In this document: one piece after another, positions 28,348 to 37,517 of the stretch
Layout of the letters: each line of letters opens with the position of its first letter
Position numbering within the stretch: the stretch's first letter is position 1
From: Aliivibrio finisterrensis
GTDB taxonomy: Bacteria > Pseudomonadota > Gammaproteobacteria > Enterobacterales > Vibrionaceae
Reading direction: 5' to 3'
Length of the DNA: 64,000 nucleotides
Assembly (NCBI RefSeq): GCF_008933155.1
Contig: NZ_WBVP01000016.1
Location: forward strand, 1 to 64,000
The notes under the pieces: generated by a model
Seen by the model: only the letters and a program-made list of their open reading frames with translations
Databases searched by the model: none
What the model was told of the DNA's origin: nothing
Program-made: the position numbers and the translations under genes

Positions 28348-28466
28348 GCGTAGTCTCCATTTGCGACGCTATTTGTTTCATATGCGGTAAGAATAAACGA
28401 TCTGGTTTATTTATGTACTTTTTTTTTGTTTCTGTTTTAATGCCGTTTCTCTAACGGTAAAAAAGC

Positions 28467-29453
28467 TTAAACATCTAACTCTGCTGGAATTTTGGCTAAT
28501 GCCGCTTCAACCACTTCAATACCTGAGCCTGGTTTATGAGCATTTTCACTAATGTAGCGACGCCATTGACGAGCACCTGGCATACTTTGGAATAAGCCAA
28601 GCATATGACGAGTAATATGACCAAGGTGTGCACCATTTTCTAATTGACGCTCAATGTATGGGTACATTGATTCTACAATTTCACGACGCTTTTTGATTGG
28701 CTTATCACTACCAAAAAGTTGTTGATCAACTTCAGCTAATAAATAAGGGCTTTGATACGCTTCACGACCAATCATTACTCCATCTAAATGCGCTAAATGC
28801 TCTTTCGCTTCCGCTAATGTTTTAATGCCGCCATTAACTGCAATCACTAACTGAGGAAAATCTTTCTTGATTTGATATGCGCGTGGGTAATCAAGTGGTG
28901 GAATTTCACGGTTTTCTTTCGGGCTTAATCCACTTAACCACGCCTTACGAGCATGAATAGTAAATTGATCACAACCACCCTTCTCATGAACCGTTGAAAC
29001 GAATTTAGTTAAAAACTCATAGCTGTCTTGGTCGTCAATACCAATACGGGTTTTCACCGTTACAGGAATATCAACAACCGCTTTCATCTCAGCGACACAT
29101 TCGGCAACTAGATCGGGCTCACCCATTAAGCAAGCACCAAAGCGACCATTTTGAACTCGGTCAGATGGACAACCTACATTTAGGTTAACTTCATCATAGC
29201 CACGCTCGGCTGCCAATTTTGCACAATGAACTAAATCTTTAACGTTCGAGCCACCTAGCTGCAATGCAATCGGATGCTCCTCTTCGTTATAAGCAAGAAA
29301 ATCACCTTTACCATGGATGATAGCACCAGTCGTCACCATCTCTGTATATAAAAGCGCATGCTCAGATAATTGACGATGAAAATAACGGCAGTGACGGTCT
29401 GTCCAATCAAGCATAGGGGCAACAGAAAAGCGTTGTAGTGGATAAGAGCTCAT
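28467..29453 (-). CDS. dusA: tRNA-dihydrouridine(20/20a) synthase DusA
   Basis: DusA reduces uridines 20 and 20a in the D-loop of tRNA, using FMN and NADPH. The 328-residue protein has the FMN barrel motifs [16 protein letters not shown] and LQLGGSN. It also has [11 protein letters not shown] followed by GRFGACLM with the catalytic cysteine, and [21 protein letters not shown], the DusA-specific segment. Length matches the E. coli protein (about 330). It is divergent from zur. The two share a 180-bp promoter region. Confidence 0.96.
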   Translation of the reverse strand: MSSYPLQRFSVAPMLDWTDRHCRYFHRQLSEHALLYTEMVTTGAIIHGKGDFLAYNEEEHPIALQLGGSNVKDLVHCAKLAAERGYDEVNLNVGCPSDRVQNGRFGACLMGEPDLVAECVAEMKAVVDIPVTVKTRIGIDDQDSYEFLTKFVSTVHEKGGCDQFTIHARKAWLSGLSPKENREIPPLDYPRAYQIKKDFPQLVIAVNGGIKTLAEAKEHLAHLDGVMIGREAYQSPYLLAEVDQQLFGSDKPIKKRREIVESMYPYIERQLENGAHLGHITRHMLGLFQSMPGARQWRRYISENAHKPGSGIEVVEAALAKIPAELDV

Positions 29454-29632
29454 AAATAAATTCGTTCAGTGATCAATGCCGCAATTCTAACATGATCAGA
29501 ATAGAAACAGCCAACCTATTACTACGATAAAACCTTCAAGAAAAGAAATGGCATTCTGCAAAATAGTCACTAAAATAACCGATAACTTATGATAAACTCA
29601 CTGGTCTGTTCAGAAAATAAGACACATAATCC

Positions 29633-30082
29633 TTGAATCGTACGCAAAAACAAAAAGTTGAGCTATTGTGCCAACAACGTGGAGTAAGACTTACACCACA
29701 ACGATTAACAGTTTTAGAGCTCATTGTCTCTCACCAGGGGGCAATAAGTGCTTATGATCTTTTAGAGCAATTAAAGAAAATAGAACCCCAAGCAAAACCA
29801 CCCACTATCTATCGTGCTTTAGATTTTTTAGTGACTCAAGGTTTTGTTCATAAGGTCGAATCAATAAATAGTTATATTTCTTGTTGTGTCATTGGCGAAC
29901 ACGCTCATTTTTCACAACTATTTATCTGTCGTACTTGCGATGATGTTGTTGAGTTCCATGATATTAAAATAACAGATCAGCTAACAAAGCATGCTGAAAA
30001 AATTGGCTTTTCTGTCGAAAACCATATTGTTGAAACTCATGGTACTTGCAAAGCTTGTTTAAGTAACAACAATAAAAATTAA
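29633..30082 (+). CDS. zur: Zinc uptake regulator Zur (Fur family)
   Basis: Zur represses zinc-uptake genes when loaded with zinc. The 149-residue protein has the N-terminal winged helix (RLTPQRLTVLELI, PTIYRALDFL), the metal site HAHF and paired structural-zinc cysteines Cys99/Cys102 and Cys139/Cys142. Translation starts at TTG. A stop codon lies two codons upstream and no ATG or GTG offers a usable alternative. The weak start suggests low expression. Its predicted target is the Zur box at 7821. The next gene, cheX-like, follows by 19 bp and may be co-transcribed. Confidence 0.93.
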   Translation: MNRTQKQKVELLCQQRGVRLTPQRLTVLELIVSHQGAISAYDLLEQLKKIEPQAKPPTIYRALDFLVTQGFVHKVESINSYISCCVIGEHAHFSQLFICRTCDDVVEFHDIKITDQLTKHAEKIGFSVENHIVETHGTCKACLSNNNKN

Positions 30083-30101
30083 TTAAAGGACATTACCTAC
30101 C

Positions 30102-30563
30102 ATGCGCGCTGAATTTGTAAACCCATTCTTAGCTTCACTGATGAATGTACTTAAAACGATGGCTTCAATGGATTTAAAACCACAAAAGCCTCGTATTAAA
30201 AAAGATGAAATTGCTCGTGGTGATGTTTCTGGTTTAATAGGCATGGTTGCTCCACAAAGTAAGGGCTCAATGTCGATTACTTTTGATGAGCAGCTTGCTC
30301 TGCAAATCATGCAAAATATGTTAGGTGAGCGTCCAAACCGCATCAATGAAGAAGTGACGGATATGGTAGGTGAAATCACCAATATGGTTACTGGTGGCGC
30401 AAAGCGTATTCTTTCTGAAAGTGGTTTTGAATTTAGCATGGCAACGCCTATGGTTGTTTCTGGTAAGGGCCATACGATTACTCATAAATGCGATGGTGCG
30501 ATTATTATCATGCCATTTACTTCTGAGTGGGGTAATGCGTTTATTGAGATCTGTTTTGAGTAA
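30102..30563 (+). CDS. CheX/CheC-type chemotaxis phosphatase-like protein
   Basis: This 153-residue soluble protein matches the CheC/CheX/FliY phosphatase family. It has the active-site pattern Glu91-x2-Asn94 followed by Pro116 in GEITNMVTGGAK and SMATPM. Such proteins dephosphorylate CheY-P. It is alone here, next to zur and away from any chemotaxis cluster, so the partner response regulator is unknown. The AAAGGACA ribosome-binding site is clear. Whether it works in chemotaxis or another phosphorelay cannot be told from the window. Confidence 0.85.
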   Translation: MRAEFVNPFLASLMNVLKTMASMDLKPQKPRIKKDEIARGDVSGLIGMVAPQSKGSMSITFDEQLALQIMQNMLGERPNRINEEVTDMVGEITNMVTGGAKRILSESGFEFSMATPMVVSGKGHTITHKCDGAIIIMPFTSEWGNAFIEICFE

Positions 30564-30564
30564 C

Positions 30565-30592
30565 AGAGACTAGAGACTAGAGACTAGAGACT
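30565..30592 (+). repeat. AGAGACT tandem repeat, 4 copies
   Basis: Four perfect copies of the 7-bp unit AGAGACT start two bases after the cheX-like stop codon. The same word recurs at 55637-55643 and, inverted, twice at 55793-55806. Confidence 0.9.
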
Positions 30593-30631
30593 AGAACGCT
30601 GCGCTTCTATAAGAGCAGAAGCAAGAACTAA

Positions 30632-30669
30632 AGGATTCAGGATTCAGGATTCAGGATTCAGGATTCAGG
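30632..30669 (+). repeat. AGGATTC tandem repeat, 5 copies
   Basis: Five perfect copies of AGGATTC plus a partial AGG lie between the first heptamer array and the terminator of the cheX-like gene. A one-base variant unit, AGGTTTC, is repeated at 55690-55706. Confidence 0.9.
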
Positions 30670-30678
30670 AAATGATAG

Positions 30679-30707
30679 AGGTTGATATTTAGGTATCAGC
30701 CTTTTTT
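30679..30707 (+). terminator. Terminator of zur/cheX-like transcript
   Basis: AGGTTGATA pairs with TATCAGCCT (one G-T pair) around a TTTAGG loop, followed by six T residues. Confidence 0.75.
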
Positions 30708-30730
30708 ATTACCTGTAATATCGATAAATA

Positions 30731-30892
30731 ATACCAATCCGGATAAGTAGTTGACCAGATAATTACGTAGGAAAAATCGATTAGAGCAAGGCATAAATTG
30801 TAGTAACTAGTGGCTCTAATTACAAAATTTATAACACAGCTATAATCGATTTTAACAAGTAAGAATGATCAAATATTTATGTGGATTGGTAT
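30731..30892. mobile_element. MITE-like palindromic element, 162 bp
   Basis: The element is bounded by perfect 10-bp terminal inverted repeats ATACCAATCC and GGATTGGTAT. Inside are nested inverted segments: AAAATCGATT with AATCGATTTT, and TTAGAGC with GCTCTAA. It has no coding capacity. Non-autonomous palindromic elements of this kind are common between Vibrio genes. The family name and the transposase that moves it are unknown to me. Target duplication is not clear. Confidence 0.65.
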
Positions 30893-30898
30893 CAATAC

Positions 30899-30928
30899 AA
30901 AAAGAGCCGACCGAAGTCAGCTCTTTTT
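30899..30928 (-). terminator. Terminator of pgi
   Basis: AAAAAGAGC and GCTCTTTTT arms with an inner GAC/GTC pair and a short loop lie just after the pgi stop on the minus strand. T runs on both sides make it bidirectional. Confidence 0.85.
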
Positions 30929-30940
30929 TATTATTAACAA

Positions 30941-32593
30941 CTAAGCTTTGTATGCTTTAAATGCGTTAATTAAACCGTTTGTTGAACTATCGTGAGAAGT
31001 CACCGCACTATCGTCAGCCAGTTCAGGAAGAATTTGGTTAGCCAGTTGCTTACCTAGTTCTACGCCCCATTGGTCAAAGCTGAAGATATTCCAAATCACA
31101 CCTTGTACGAAGATTTTGTGCTCGTACATTGCAATCAAGTTACCTAGAGTTTTAGGCGTTACTTGCTTAACAAGAATTGAGTTTGTTGGGCGGTTACCTT
31201 CAAATACCTTAAATGCCACTAACTCAGCCATTTCTGCTTCAGTTTTACCTGCTGCTGCAAACTCTGCACGAACGGTCTCTTCTGTTTTACCAAAAGCCAA
31301 TGCTTCTGTTTGAGCAAAGAAGTTAGACATCAATTTCTGATGATGATCACCCACTTGGTTGTGGCTGATTGCAGGCGCAATAAAATCACAAGGGATTAAT
31401 TTTGTACCTTGGTGAATCAATTGGTAGAACGCGTGTTGACCATTTGTACCTGGTTCACCCCAAATGATTGGACCCGTTTGATAATCAACAGGGTTACCGT
31501 TACGGTCTACACATTTACCATTTGATTCCATGTTGCCTTGTTGGAAGTACGCAGCAAAACGATGTAGATATTGATCGTATGGAAGAATTGATTCTGATTC
31601 AGCACCGTGGAAGTTGTTATACCATAGGCCAATAAGTGCAAGAATAACAGGCACGTTATTTTTCAGATCCGTATTAGCGAAATGGTTATCCACTTCATGA
31701 GCACCTTCAAGAAGCTCAACAAAGTTATCAAAACCAACCGCTAGTGCAATTGAAAGACCGATTGCTGACCATAGAGAATAACGACCACCAACCCAATCCC
31801 AGAATTCAAACATGTTATCAGTATCAATACCAAACTCAGAAACAGACTGTGCATTTGTTGATAGTGCAGCAAAGTGCTTAGCAACATGCGCTTGATCGCC
31901 AGCTTCAGCAAGGAACCAATCACGAGCACTGTGTGCATTTGTCATTGTTTCTTGTGTTGTGAATGTTTTAGATGCAATTAAGAATAACGTAGTTTCAGGG
32001 TTTAATGGCTTCAATGTTTCAACAATGTGTGTACCATCTACGTTTGAAACAAAGTGCATGTTTAAACGAGTCTTGTATGGTGCTAACGCTTCAGAAACCA
32101 TATAAGGGCCAAGATCTGAACCGCCGATACCGATGTTTACGATATCCGTAATTTCTTTACCAGTGTAACCTTTCCACTCACCAGAAATTAGACGCTCTGT
32201 GAAGCCTTTCATTTTTTCTAATACTGCATTTACTGCAGGCATTACATCTTCACCATCAACCATAATTGGCGTGTTTCTACGGTTACGAAGTGCAATATGT
32301 AAAACTGAACGGTCTTCTGTTTTGTTGATTTTCTCACCGTTAAACATCGCTTTCATTGCTGAAGACAACTCTGTTTGCTCTGCTAATGCGAACAATTTTT
32401 CCATTGTTTCTTCGGTAACTAAGTTTTTAGAGAAATCCACTAGAATGTCTTGACCAAACGTCGTTGAAAATTTATCAAAACGTTGTGCATCTGCAGCGAA
32501 TAATTCAGATAGGCTAAAATCTTGTGCTGTTTCAAAGTGTGCAGTTAAGTCTGCCCAAGCTTGAGTTTCTGTTGGGTTGATGTTTTTTAACAT
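30941..32593 (-). CDS. pgi: Glucose-6-phosphate isomerase Pgi
   Basis: Pgi interconverts glucose-6-phosphate and fructose-6-phosphate in glycolysis and gluconeogenesis. The 550-residue enzyme has [27 protein letters not shown] (PGI signature), [14 protein letters not shown]-like active-site sequence (as [14 protein letters not shown]) and the C-terminal [13 protein letters not shown]. Length matches E. coli (549). It appears monocistronic. The 238-bp upstream gap separates it from the BamA-like gene. Confidence 0.97.
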   Translation of the reverse strand: MLKNINPTETQAWADLTAHFETAQDFSLSELFAADAQRFDKFSTTFGQDILVDFSKNLVTEETMEKLFALAEQTELSSAMKAMFNGEKINKTEDRSVLHIALRNRRNTPIMVDGEDVMPAVNAVLEKMKGFTERLISGEWKGYTGKEITDIVNIGIGGSDLGPYMVSEALAPYKTRLNMHFVSNVDGTHIVETLKPLNPETTLFLIASKTFTTQETMTNAHSARDWFLAEAGDQAHVAKHFAALSTNAQSVSEFGIDTDNMFEFWDWVGGRYSLWSAIGLSIALAVGFDNFVELLEGAHEVDNHFANTDLKNNVPVILALIGLWYNNFHGAESESILPYDQYLHRFAAYFQQGNMESNGKCVDRNGNPVDYQTGPIIWGEPGTNGQHAFYQLIHQGTKLIPCDFIAPAISHNQVGDHHQKLMSNFFAQTEALAFGKTEETVRAEFAAAGKTEAEMAELVAFKVFEGNRPTNSILVKQVTPKTLGNLIAMYEHKIFVQGVIWNIFSFDQWGVELGKQLANQILPELADDSAVTSHDSSTNGLINAFKAYKA

Positions 32594-32831
32594 GGTAAAA
32601 ATATCCCGTGTAATATACTTAATGGTTCAAAAAAAAATTAATGAACGCCCCGTTTATACGAATCTAAAATTTGATGCTCGGTATTATTTAGTGAGCTTTA
32701 TATTTAGGTATTATGACCAAAACTACGCTCACCCTTTTTGAGTTAGGTCACATTAAAACTTCTAGTAGTAAACATTATCTCTATCAAAACTACTGAACAC
32801 TAGTGTTGAGATCATTTTTCTTACTAAAATA

Positions 32832-34058
32832 TTAAAATGGTTGGTTGATCATCACTCTAAATAAACTTTCTTCACTGCCTTTTGACATCTCAGTTCGAAC
32901 AACAATACCTTCAACTTGAAAGCGTATTGCTCCGCCTGCACTCCACTTCATGTCTTCATGCAGTGTTGAAAGTGAGAATTCATCTGCAACTCGACCTGAA
33001 TCAACAAAAATAACCCATTGCCACCAAGGTACATCATAAAGATTAAAGATAGGCCAATCTTCTAGCGGTTGCCAATCAGGCATCACTCGATATTCTGCTG
33101 AGTAATGAATAGCTGAACGACCATGGAAACGCCCACTGCTGTAGCTCCTTAATCGATATAACCCACCAAGCTTTATGCCTGCATATTCTGGAGGCTGATG
33201 ATGACTACCATCTTGCCAACTTGGTGTATCAGCAAGATAAACATCCAATGCCAATACTTGCTTATTAATAATCTCACCGAGATTACCTAGATCAAAAAAG
33301 GCACTTTGTTGGAACTCCCATGTCCACCACTCTTCTTGTTCACCGGTTTGTGGTGAATAAGTAAAATCCAATTCAGTACGAGAACCATGGGTGGTATTTC
33401 TTACGCTATTTCGATTGTCCCAATCAAAATTAACTTTCATTCCCCAATTAGAGTCAGGCTCATTCCAATTTGCAACATCCGCTAATTTTCGAGAGTAATA
33501 AAAAGGGCTAAACTCAATACTCGATACACCACTTTCTAATGGGTTAAATCCTTTTATTTTTCTTTCAGGAAGATAGGCTGCTCTCGCTCCAATCGTTTTT
33601 GCATTACCAACCGGTAAAATGTAATTAGCCGTTAAATGGTATTGTGCTTCGATGCTGTCGGTAAACACTTCGTCATTCACATTGGAGTTATTACTACCGG
33701 CAGAGCCTAGGTGATAATCCATATCTTTGAAATTAGCATTATACGCATTAGCCCCGACTAACCATGAATGACCGACTTGAAAATTATTTGCAGACAAGTA
33801 CGTCATATAAGAGCCTTTACTAGAATAAAGCCCCGCTGCAAATAATGTCGCTTGAGGTTGGCCGACGCCTTTCATTACCGCGGCGGCGCCTATGGTAGTC
33901 CCCAAGCTTTCAGACGAAAATAGGAAAGGAACTGCTGAGGTTTCAGGTAACGAAGTTGGCCAAATATCTTCTTTGGCAAACGCATCACTCAAAAAAGAAA
34001 AAGGCATAATAAGAAAAAGCGCTAAACCAGTAGCGCTTTTAGATGGGAATGAATTCAA
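32832..34058 (-). CDS. BamA/TamA-family (surface antigen) outer-membrane barrel protein
   Basis: This 408-residue protein has a signal peptide ending at about residue 28 (SDAFA-KE) and no POTRA domains. A C-terminal Omp85-type barrel follows, with GGLYRLRSYSSGRFHGRSAIHYSAEYR, the equivalent of the VRGY/substrate-loop motif. It ends in MINQPF, with a terminal phenylalanine suited to barrel insertion. Short POTRA-less Omp85 proteins have no established substrate. It begins 10 bp after alr and is likely co-transcribed with dnaB-alr. Confidence 0.8.
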   Translation of the reverse strand: MNSFPSKSATGLALFLIMPFSFLSDAFAKEDIWPTSLPETSAVPFLFSSESLGTTIGAAAVMKGVGQPQATLFAAGLYSSKGSYMTYLSANNFQVGHSWLVGANAYNANFKDMDYHLGSAGSNNSNVNDEVFTDSIEAQYHLTANYILPVGNAKTIGARAAYLPERKIKGFNPLESGVSSIEFSPFYYSRKLADVANWNEPDSNWGMKVNFDWDNRNSVRNTTHGSRTELDFTYSPQTGEQEEWWTWEFQQSAFFDLGNLGEIINKQVLALDVYLADTPSWQDGSHHQPPEYAGIKLGGLYRLRSYSSGRFHGRSAIHYSAEYRVMPDWQPLEDWPIFNLYDVPWWQWVIFVDSGRVADEFSLSTLHEDMKWSAGGAIRFQVEGIVVRTEMSKGSEESLFRVMINQPF

Positions 34059-34068
34059 AGTAATCTCA

Positions 34069-35151
34069 TTAAATATATTGCATCTGTACTCGTGATGTTA
34101 GTTTAGTCACTAACTCATAAGCAATGGTTCCTATGTGCTCTGCAACTTCTTCTGCAGGGAGATCTCGTCCCCACAAAATAGCTTCATCACCCACTTTATC
34201 TTGAGCATCAGGACCAAGATCAACAGTAAGCATATCCATAGATACTCGGCCAGCAATCGAGACTTTGCGCCCATTAACTAAAACAGGTGTACCGTTAGGT
34301 GCTGCAATAGGGTAACCATCACCATAGCCAATCGCAATAACCCCAATTTTGGTATCACGTTCGCTGGTCCACATTGCTCCATAACCAACACTTTCACCTG
34401 CTTTTACATCACGAACTGCGATTAAATGAGAGGTAAGGGTCATGGTTGGCAAATAACCTAGCTTTTGTGCTGACTGATTCGCAAATGGTGAAACGCCATA
34501 CATAATAATACCCGGTCTAACCCAATCTAATTGGCTATCAGGCCATGCTAATAACCCTGCGGATGCCGCCAGAGATCGCTCACCTTGGCAACCATCCGTT
34601 AGTGACATAAAGGTCTCTATTTGCTTATTGGTTGTCGGATTATCTAACTCATCAGCACAACCAAAATGGCTCATGTAACGCAGTGGCTTCGCAACATTTT
34701 TACATGCGTGCAAACGATCTACGTATTCTTGATACTCTTCTGGTCGGATACCTAAACGATGCATTCCTGAATCCACTTTTAACCAAACAACTACTGGGCC
34801 TTCAAGTTCAGCGCCTTCTAGCGCTTCTAATTGCTCTTTACAATGTACCGCAGTCTGAATGTTATTTGTGACCAAAATAGGTAAGTCACCAGCCGAGTAA
34901 AAACCTTCAAGTAGCAATACTTGCTTAACGATACCACCAGCACGAAGTTGTAATGCTTCTTCTATACGAGCCACGCCAAACGCATCAGCACCCTGCGCTC
35001 CTTTTGCTATATTCAGTAGCCCATGACCATAACCATTTGCTTTAACAACAGCAAGAAGCTTACTGTGTGGCGCTTGTTGTTTAATCTTTTGCAAATTATG
35101 TGCTAACGCTGACATATCAACTTGGGCAGCCGCCGCTTTCATGTAGCTCAT
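34069..35151 (-). CDS. alr: Alanine racemase Alr
   Basis: Alr supplies D-alanine for peptidoglycan. The 360-residue PLP enzyme has [11 protein letters not shown] with the PLP-binding lysine at residue 37 and a C-terminal [12 protein letters not shown] motif with catalytic tyrosine nearby. The ATG at 35151 has AAGG seven bases upstream, while a second ATG three codons later is also possible. It starts 9 bp after dnaB, the order seen in E. coli and Vibrio. Confidence 0.95.
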   Translation of the reverse strand: MSYMKAAAAQVDMSALAHNLQKIKQQAPHSKLLAVVKANGYGHGLLNIAKGAQGADAFGVARIEEALQLRAGGIVKQVLLLEGFYSAGDLPILVTNNIQTAVHCKEQLEALEGAELEGPVVVWLKVDSGMHRLGIRPEEYQEYVDRLHACKNVAKPLRYMSHFGCADELDNPTTNKQIETFMSLTDGCQGERSLAASAGLLAWPDSQLDWVRPGIIMYGVSPFANQSAQKLGYLPTMTLTSHLIAVRDVKAGESVGYGAMWTSERDTKIGVIAIGYGDGYPIAAPNGTPVLVNGRKVSIAGRVSMDMLTVDLGPDAQDKVGDEAILWGRDLPAEEVAEHIGTIAYELVTKLTSRVQMQYI

Positions 35152-35160
35152 ATTATTGCC

Positions 35161-36558
35161 TTATTCATCATCAAACGCAGGGCCTGCGTAATTATCAAAG
35201 CGTGAAAATTGTCCTTGGAATGTCAGACTTACTGAGCCGATTGGACCATTACGTTGCTTACCTAAAATAATTTCTGCGATGCCTTTACGATTACTCTCAG
35301 GGTTATAAACCTCATCACGGTAAATAAACATGATTAAATCGGCATCTTGCTCGATCGCTCCCGATTCACGAAGATCCGAGTTAATTGGGCGCTTATCGGC
35401 ACGTTGCTCTAGGGAACGGTTCAACTGAGATAGAGCGACAACAGGAACGTTCAACTCTTTGGCTAATGCTTTTAATGAACGTGAAATTTCAGAGATTTCT
35501 AACGTACGGTTATCTTGTAAACCAGGAACTCGCATTAACTGAAGGTAATCGACCATGATCATACTTAGACCACCCGCTTCACGAGCCACACGACGAGCGC
35601 GTGAACGTAATTCAGTTGGCGTCAAGCCTGAACTGTCATCGATGTACATGTTTTTCTTTTGCGTCAAAATGCCCATCGTAGACGAAATACGAGCCCAATC
35701 TTCATCATCTAACTGACCGGTACGAATTTTAGTTTGGTCAACACGAGACATCGAAGCCAACATACGCATCATCAGCTGTTCTGCGGGCATCTCTAGTGAG
35801 AAAATAAGTACGGGTTTATCTTGGTCCATTGCGGCGTTTTCACACAAGTTCATCGCAAAGGTCGTTTTACCCATCGATGGACGAGCAGCAACAATGATTA
35901 AATCAGAACCTTGTAAGCCTGCGGTTTTCTTATTGAGATCAGTAAACCCCGTCGATACCCCTGTCACACCATCTTGCGGACTTTGATATAAGATCTCGAT
36001 ACGCTCTAAGGTTCTCTCTAAAATTGAATCGACATTTTGAGGGCCTTCATTTTCAGTAGTACGCTCTTCTGCAATGGCAAAGACTTTACTCTCTGCCATG
36101 TCGAGTAAATCTTCTGATGTTCGACCTTGTGGATCATAACCTGCATCTGCAATTTCATTTGCAACACCAATAAGGTTACGTACCATTGCACGCTCACGCA
36201 CGATATCTGCATAAGCATTAATGTTTGCAGCACTTGGGGTATTTTTAGCTAAATCCGCCAGATACGCAAAACCGCCAACAGAATCTAATTTCTCATGACG
36301 TTCAAGGTGCTCAGATAAGGTAATTAAATCCAAAGGCATACTATTTTCTAGGATGGATTTAACTGACTCAAAGATAAGTCGATGCGGTCGGCTATAAAAA
36401 TCTCCTGCCACCACTTTTTCTGCAACGGTATCCCAACGCTCATTATCAAGTAACAAACCACCAAGGACAGATTGCTCTGCCTCCAATGAATGCGGCGGTA
36501 CTTTTAACGCGTCTACTTGTGCGTCTGGTTTGCGGTTTTGATTTCGATTATCAGCCAT
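35161..36558 (-). CDS. dnaB: Replicative DNA helicase DnaB
   Basis: DnaB is the hexameric 5'-3' helicase that unwinds DNA at the replication fork. The 465-residue protein has the N-terminal DnaG-interaction domain (HSLEAEQSVLGGLLLD), the RecA-like ATPase domain with P-loop ARPSMGKTTFA and the motifs VDYLQLM and LSQLNRSLEQR. No intein or insertion interrupts it. It leads the operon with alr. Confidence 0.97.
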   Translation of the reverse strand: MADNRNQNRKPDAQVDALKVPPHSLEAEQSVLGGLLLDNERWDTVAEKVVAGDFYSRPHRLIFESVKSILENSMPLDLITLSEHLERHEKLDSVGGFAYLADLAKNTPSAANINAYADIVRERAMVRNLIGVANEIADAGYDPQGRTSEDLLDMAESKVFAIAEERTTENEGPQNVDSILERTLERIEILYQSPQDGVTGVSTGFTDLNKKTAGLQGSDLIIVAARPSMGKTTFAMNLCENAAMDQDKPVLIFSLEMPAEQLMMRMLASMSRVDQTKIRTGQLDDEDWARISSTMGILTQKKNMYIDDSSGLTPTELRSRARRVAREAGGLSMIMVDYLQLMRVPGLQDNRTLEISEISRSLKALAKELNVPVVALSQLNRSLEQRADKRPINSDLRESGAIEQDADLIMFIYRDEVYNPESNRKGIAEIILGKQRNGPIGSVSLTFQGQFSRFDNYAGPAFDDE

Positions 36559-36741
36559 TACTACTTTTCACCATCCTAAATTTAGCTCTACATTATAACC
36601 AAAAGAAACATGGATGAAATAACAATCCTTCTCTAGCAACCTTACCATTCGCAAAATAAAGATTTTGACTCAAATTTAACTATTTGAATCAAGAAAACAC
36701 CTATACTATCTGACCTCTTTTATTCTTTTTGAGATTGATGC

Positions 36742-37506
36742 GTGTTAAAAAAAGTGTTTCTAACTGGGCTTATTACTATAGGTGCATCAGTGCATGCTAG
36801 TGAGCTCGATACTGAAGACACGGATACGTCGCCCCCATCACCGTGGGAAAGCCAAGTAGAGTTTGGTTACCAATCAAATACTGGTAACAGCGACTCTCAA
36901 TCACTCAATAGCCGATTTGAGGGCAGCTACACATCTGGACAGCACCGTCATACTGGTGAAATAAAATATTACTTATCAGAAAAAGACGGTGAAGCCGATA
37001 AAGATCAACTAAGCATTAATTTGCAAAGTGACTATAAGATCAGTCCTGATTACTACTTATATGCCAACTTTAAAGGGCTAAACACAAAATACAGCGCCTA
37101 CTTTAACGACTATACTTTTTCTGGTGGTTTGGGTTATCAGATCAGTAATACAGAGAAATTATTATTAGAATTAGAAGTGGGTCCCGGTTTTCGTTACCAA
37201 AACCCCAACTTAGATGAAATTGATGATGATGATTTAATTTTGCCTGAAACCGTCCAAGAACCTATTGTTCGTACCAACGTTAATATGTCTTGGAAAGCGC
37301 TCGATAACTTAACCTTAGCGGGTGAAGTTACCATTACCGCAGGTCATAGTAATACTCGTGTCGATTCTGAAGTCAGCGTTACGAATAACATTACTGAAGA
37401 AATCGCCCTAAAAATTGCACAATCACAAGAGTATCTTGATCGTGTTCCCCCTGGGCTAAGTCAAACCGACTCTGTTTTTTCAATTAACTTATTGTTTTCA
37501 TTTTAG
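36742..37506 (+). CDS. DUF481-family outer-membrane protein
   Basis: This 254-residue protein has a short signal peptide (cleaved near VHA-SE), then an acidic linker and a barrel of the DUF481 (YdiY-like) family, ending SINLLFSF with an aromatic C-terminus. The motif EFGYQSNTGNSDSQSLN is typical of the family. Translation begins at GTG with GAG about ten bases upstream. No other in-frame start is close. Its function is unknown. A salt-induced barrel is described for this family elsewhere. It is convergent with the RND efflux gene, 11 bp apart. Confidence 0.82.
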   Translation: MLKKVFLTGLITIGASVHASELDTEDTDTSPPSPWESQVEFGYQSNTGNSDSQSLNSRFEGSYTSGQHRHTGEIKYYLSEKDGEADKDQLSINLQSDYKISPDYYLYANFKGLNTKYSAYFNDYTFSGGLGYQISNTEKLLLELEVGPGFRYQNPNLDEIDDDDLILPETVQEPIVRTNVNMSWKALDNLTLAGEVTITAGHSNTRVDSEVSVTNNITEEIALKIAQSQEYLDRVPPGLSQTDSVFSINLLFSF

Positions 37507-37517
37507 ACTCTTCCAGT

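Larger units (their letters stand above)
30564..30940. other. Repeat-rich intergenic region between the cheX-like gene and pgi
   Basis: These 377 bases hold four kinds of element in series. They are two heptamer tandem arrays (30565-30592 and 30632-30666), a terminator (30679-30707), a 162-bp palindromic MITE-like unit (30731-30892) and the pgi terminator (30899-30928). No ORF of note is present. Confidence 0.85.

Noticed and set aside
30565-30669. Possible CRISPR array
   Set aside because: The units are only 7 bp with no spacers between them. They are simple tandem repeats.
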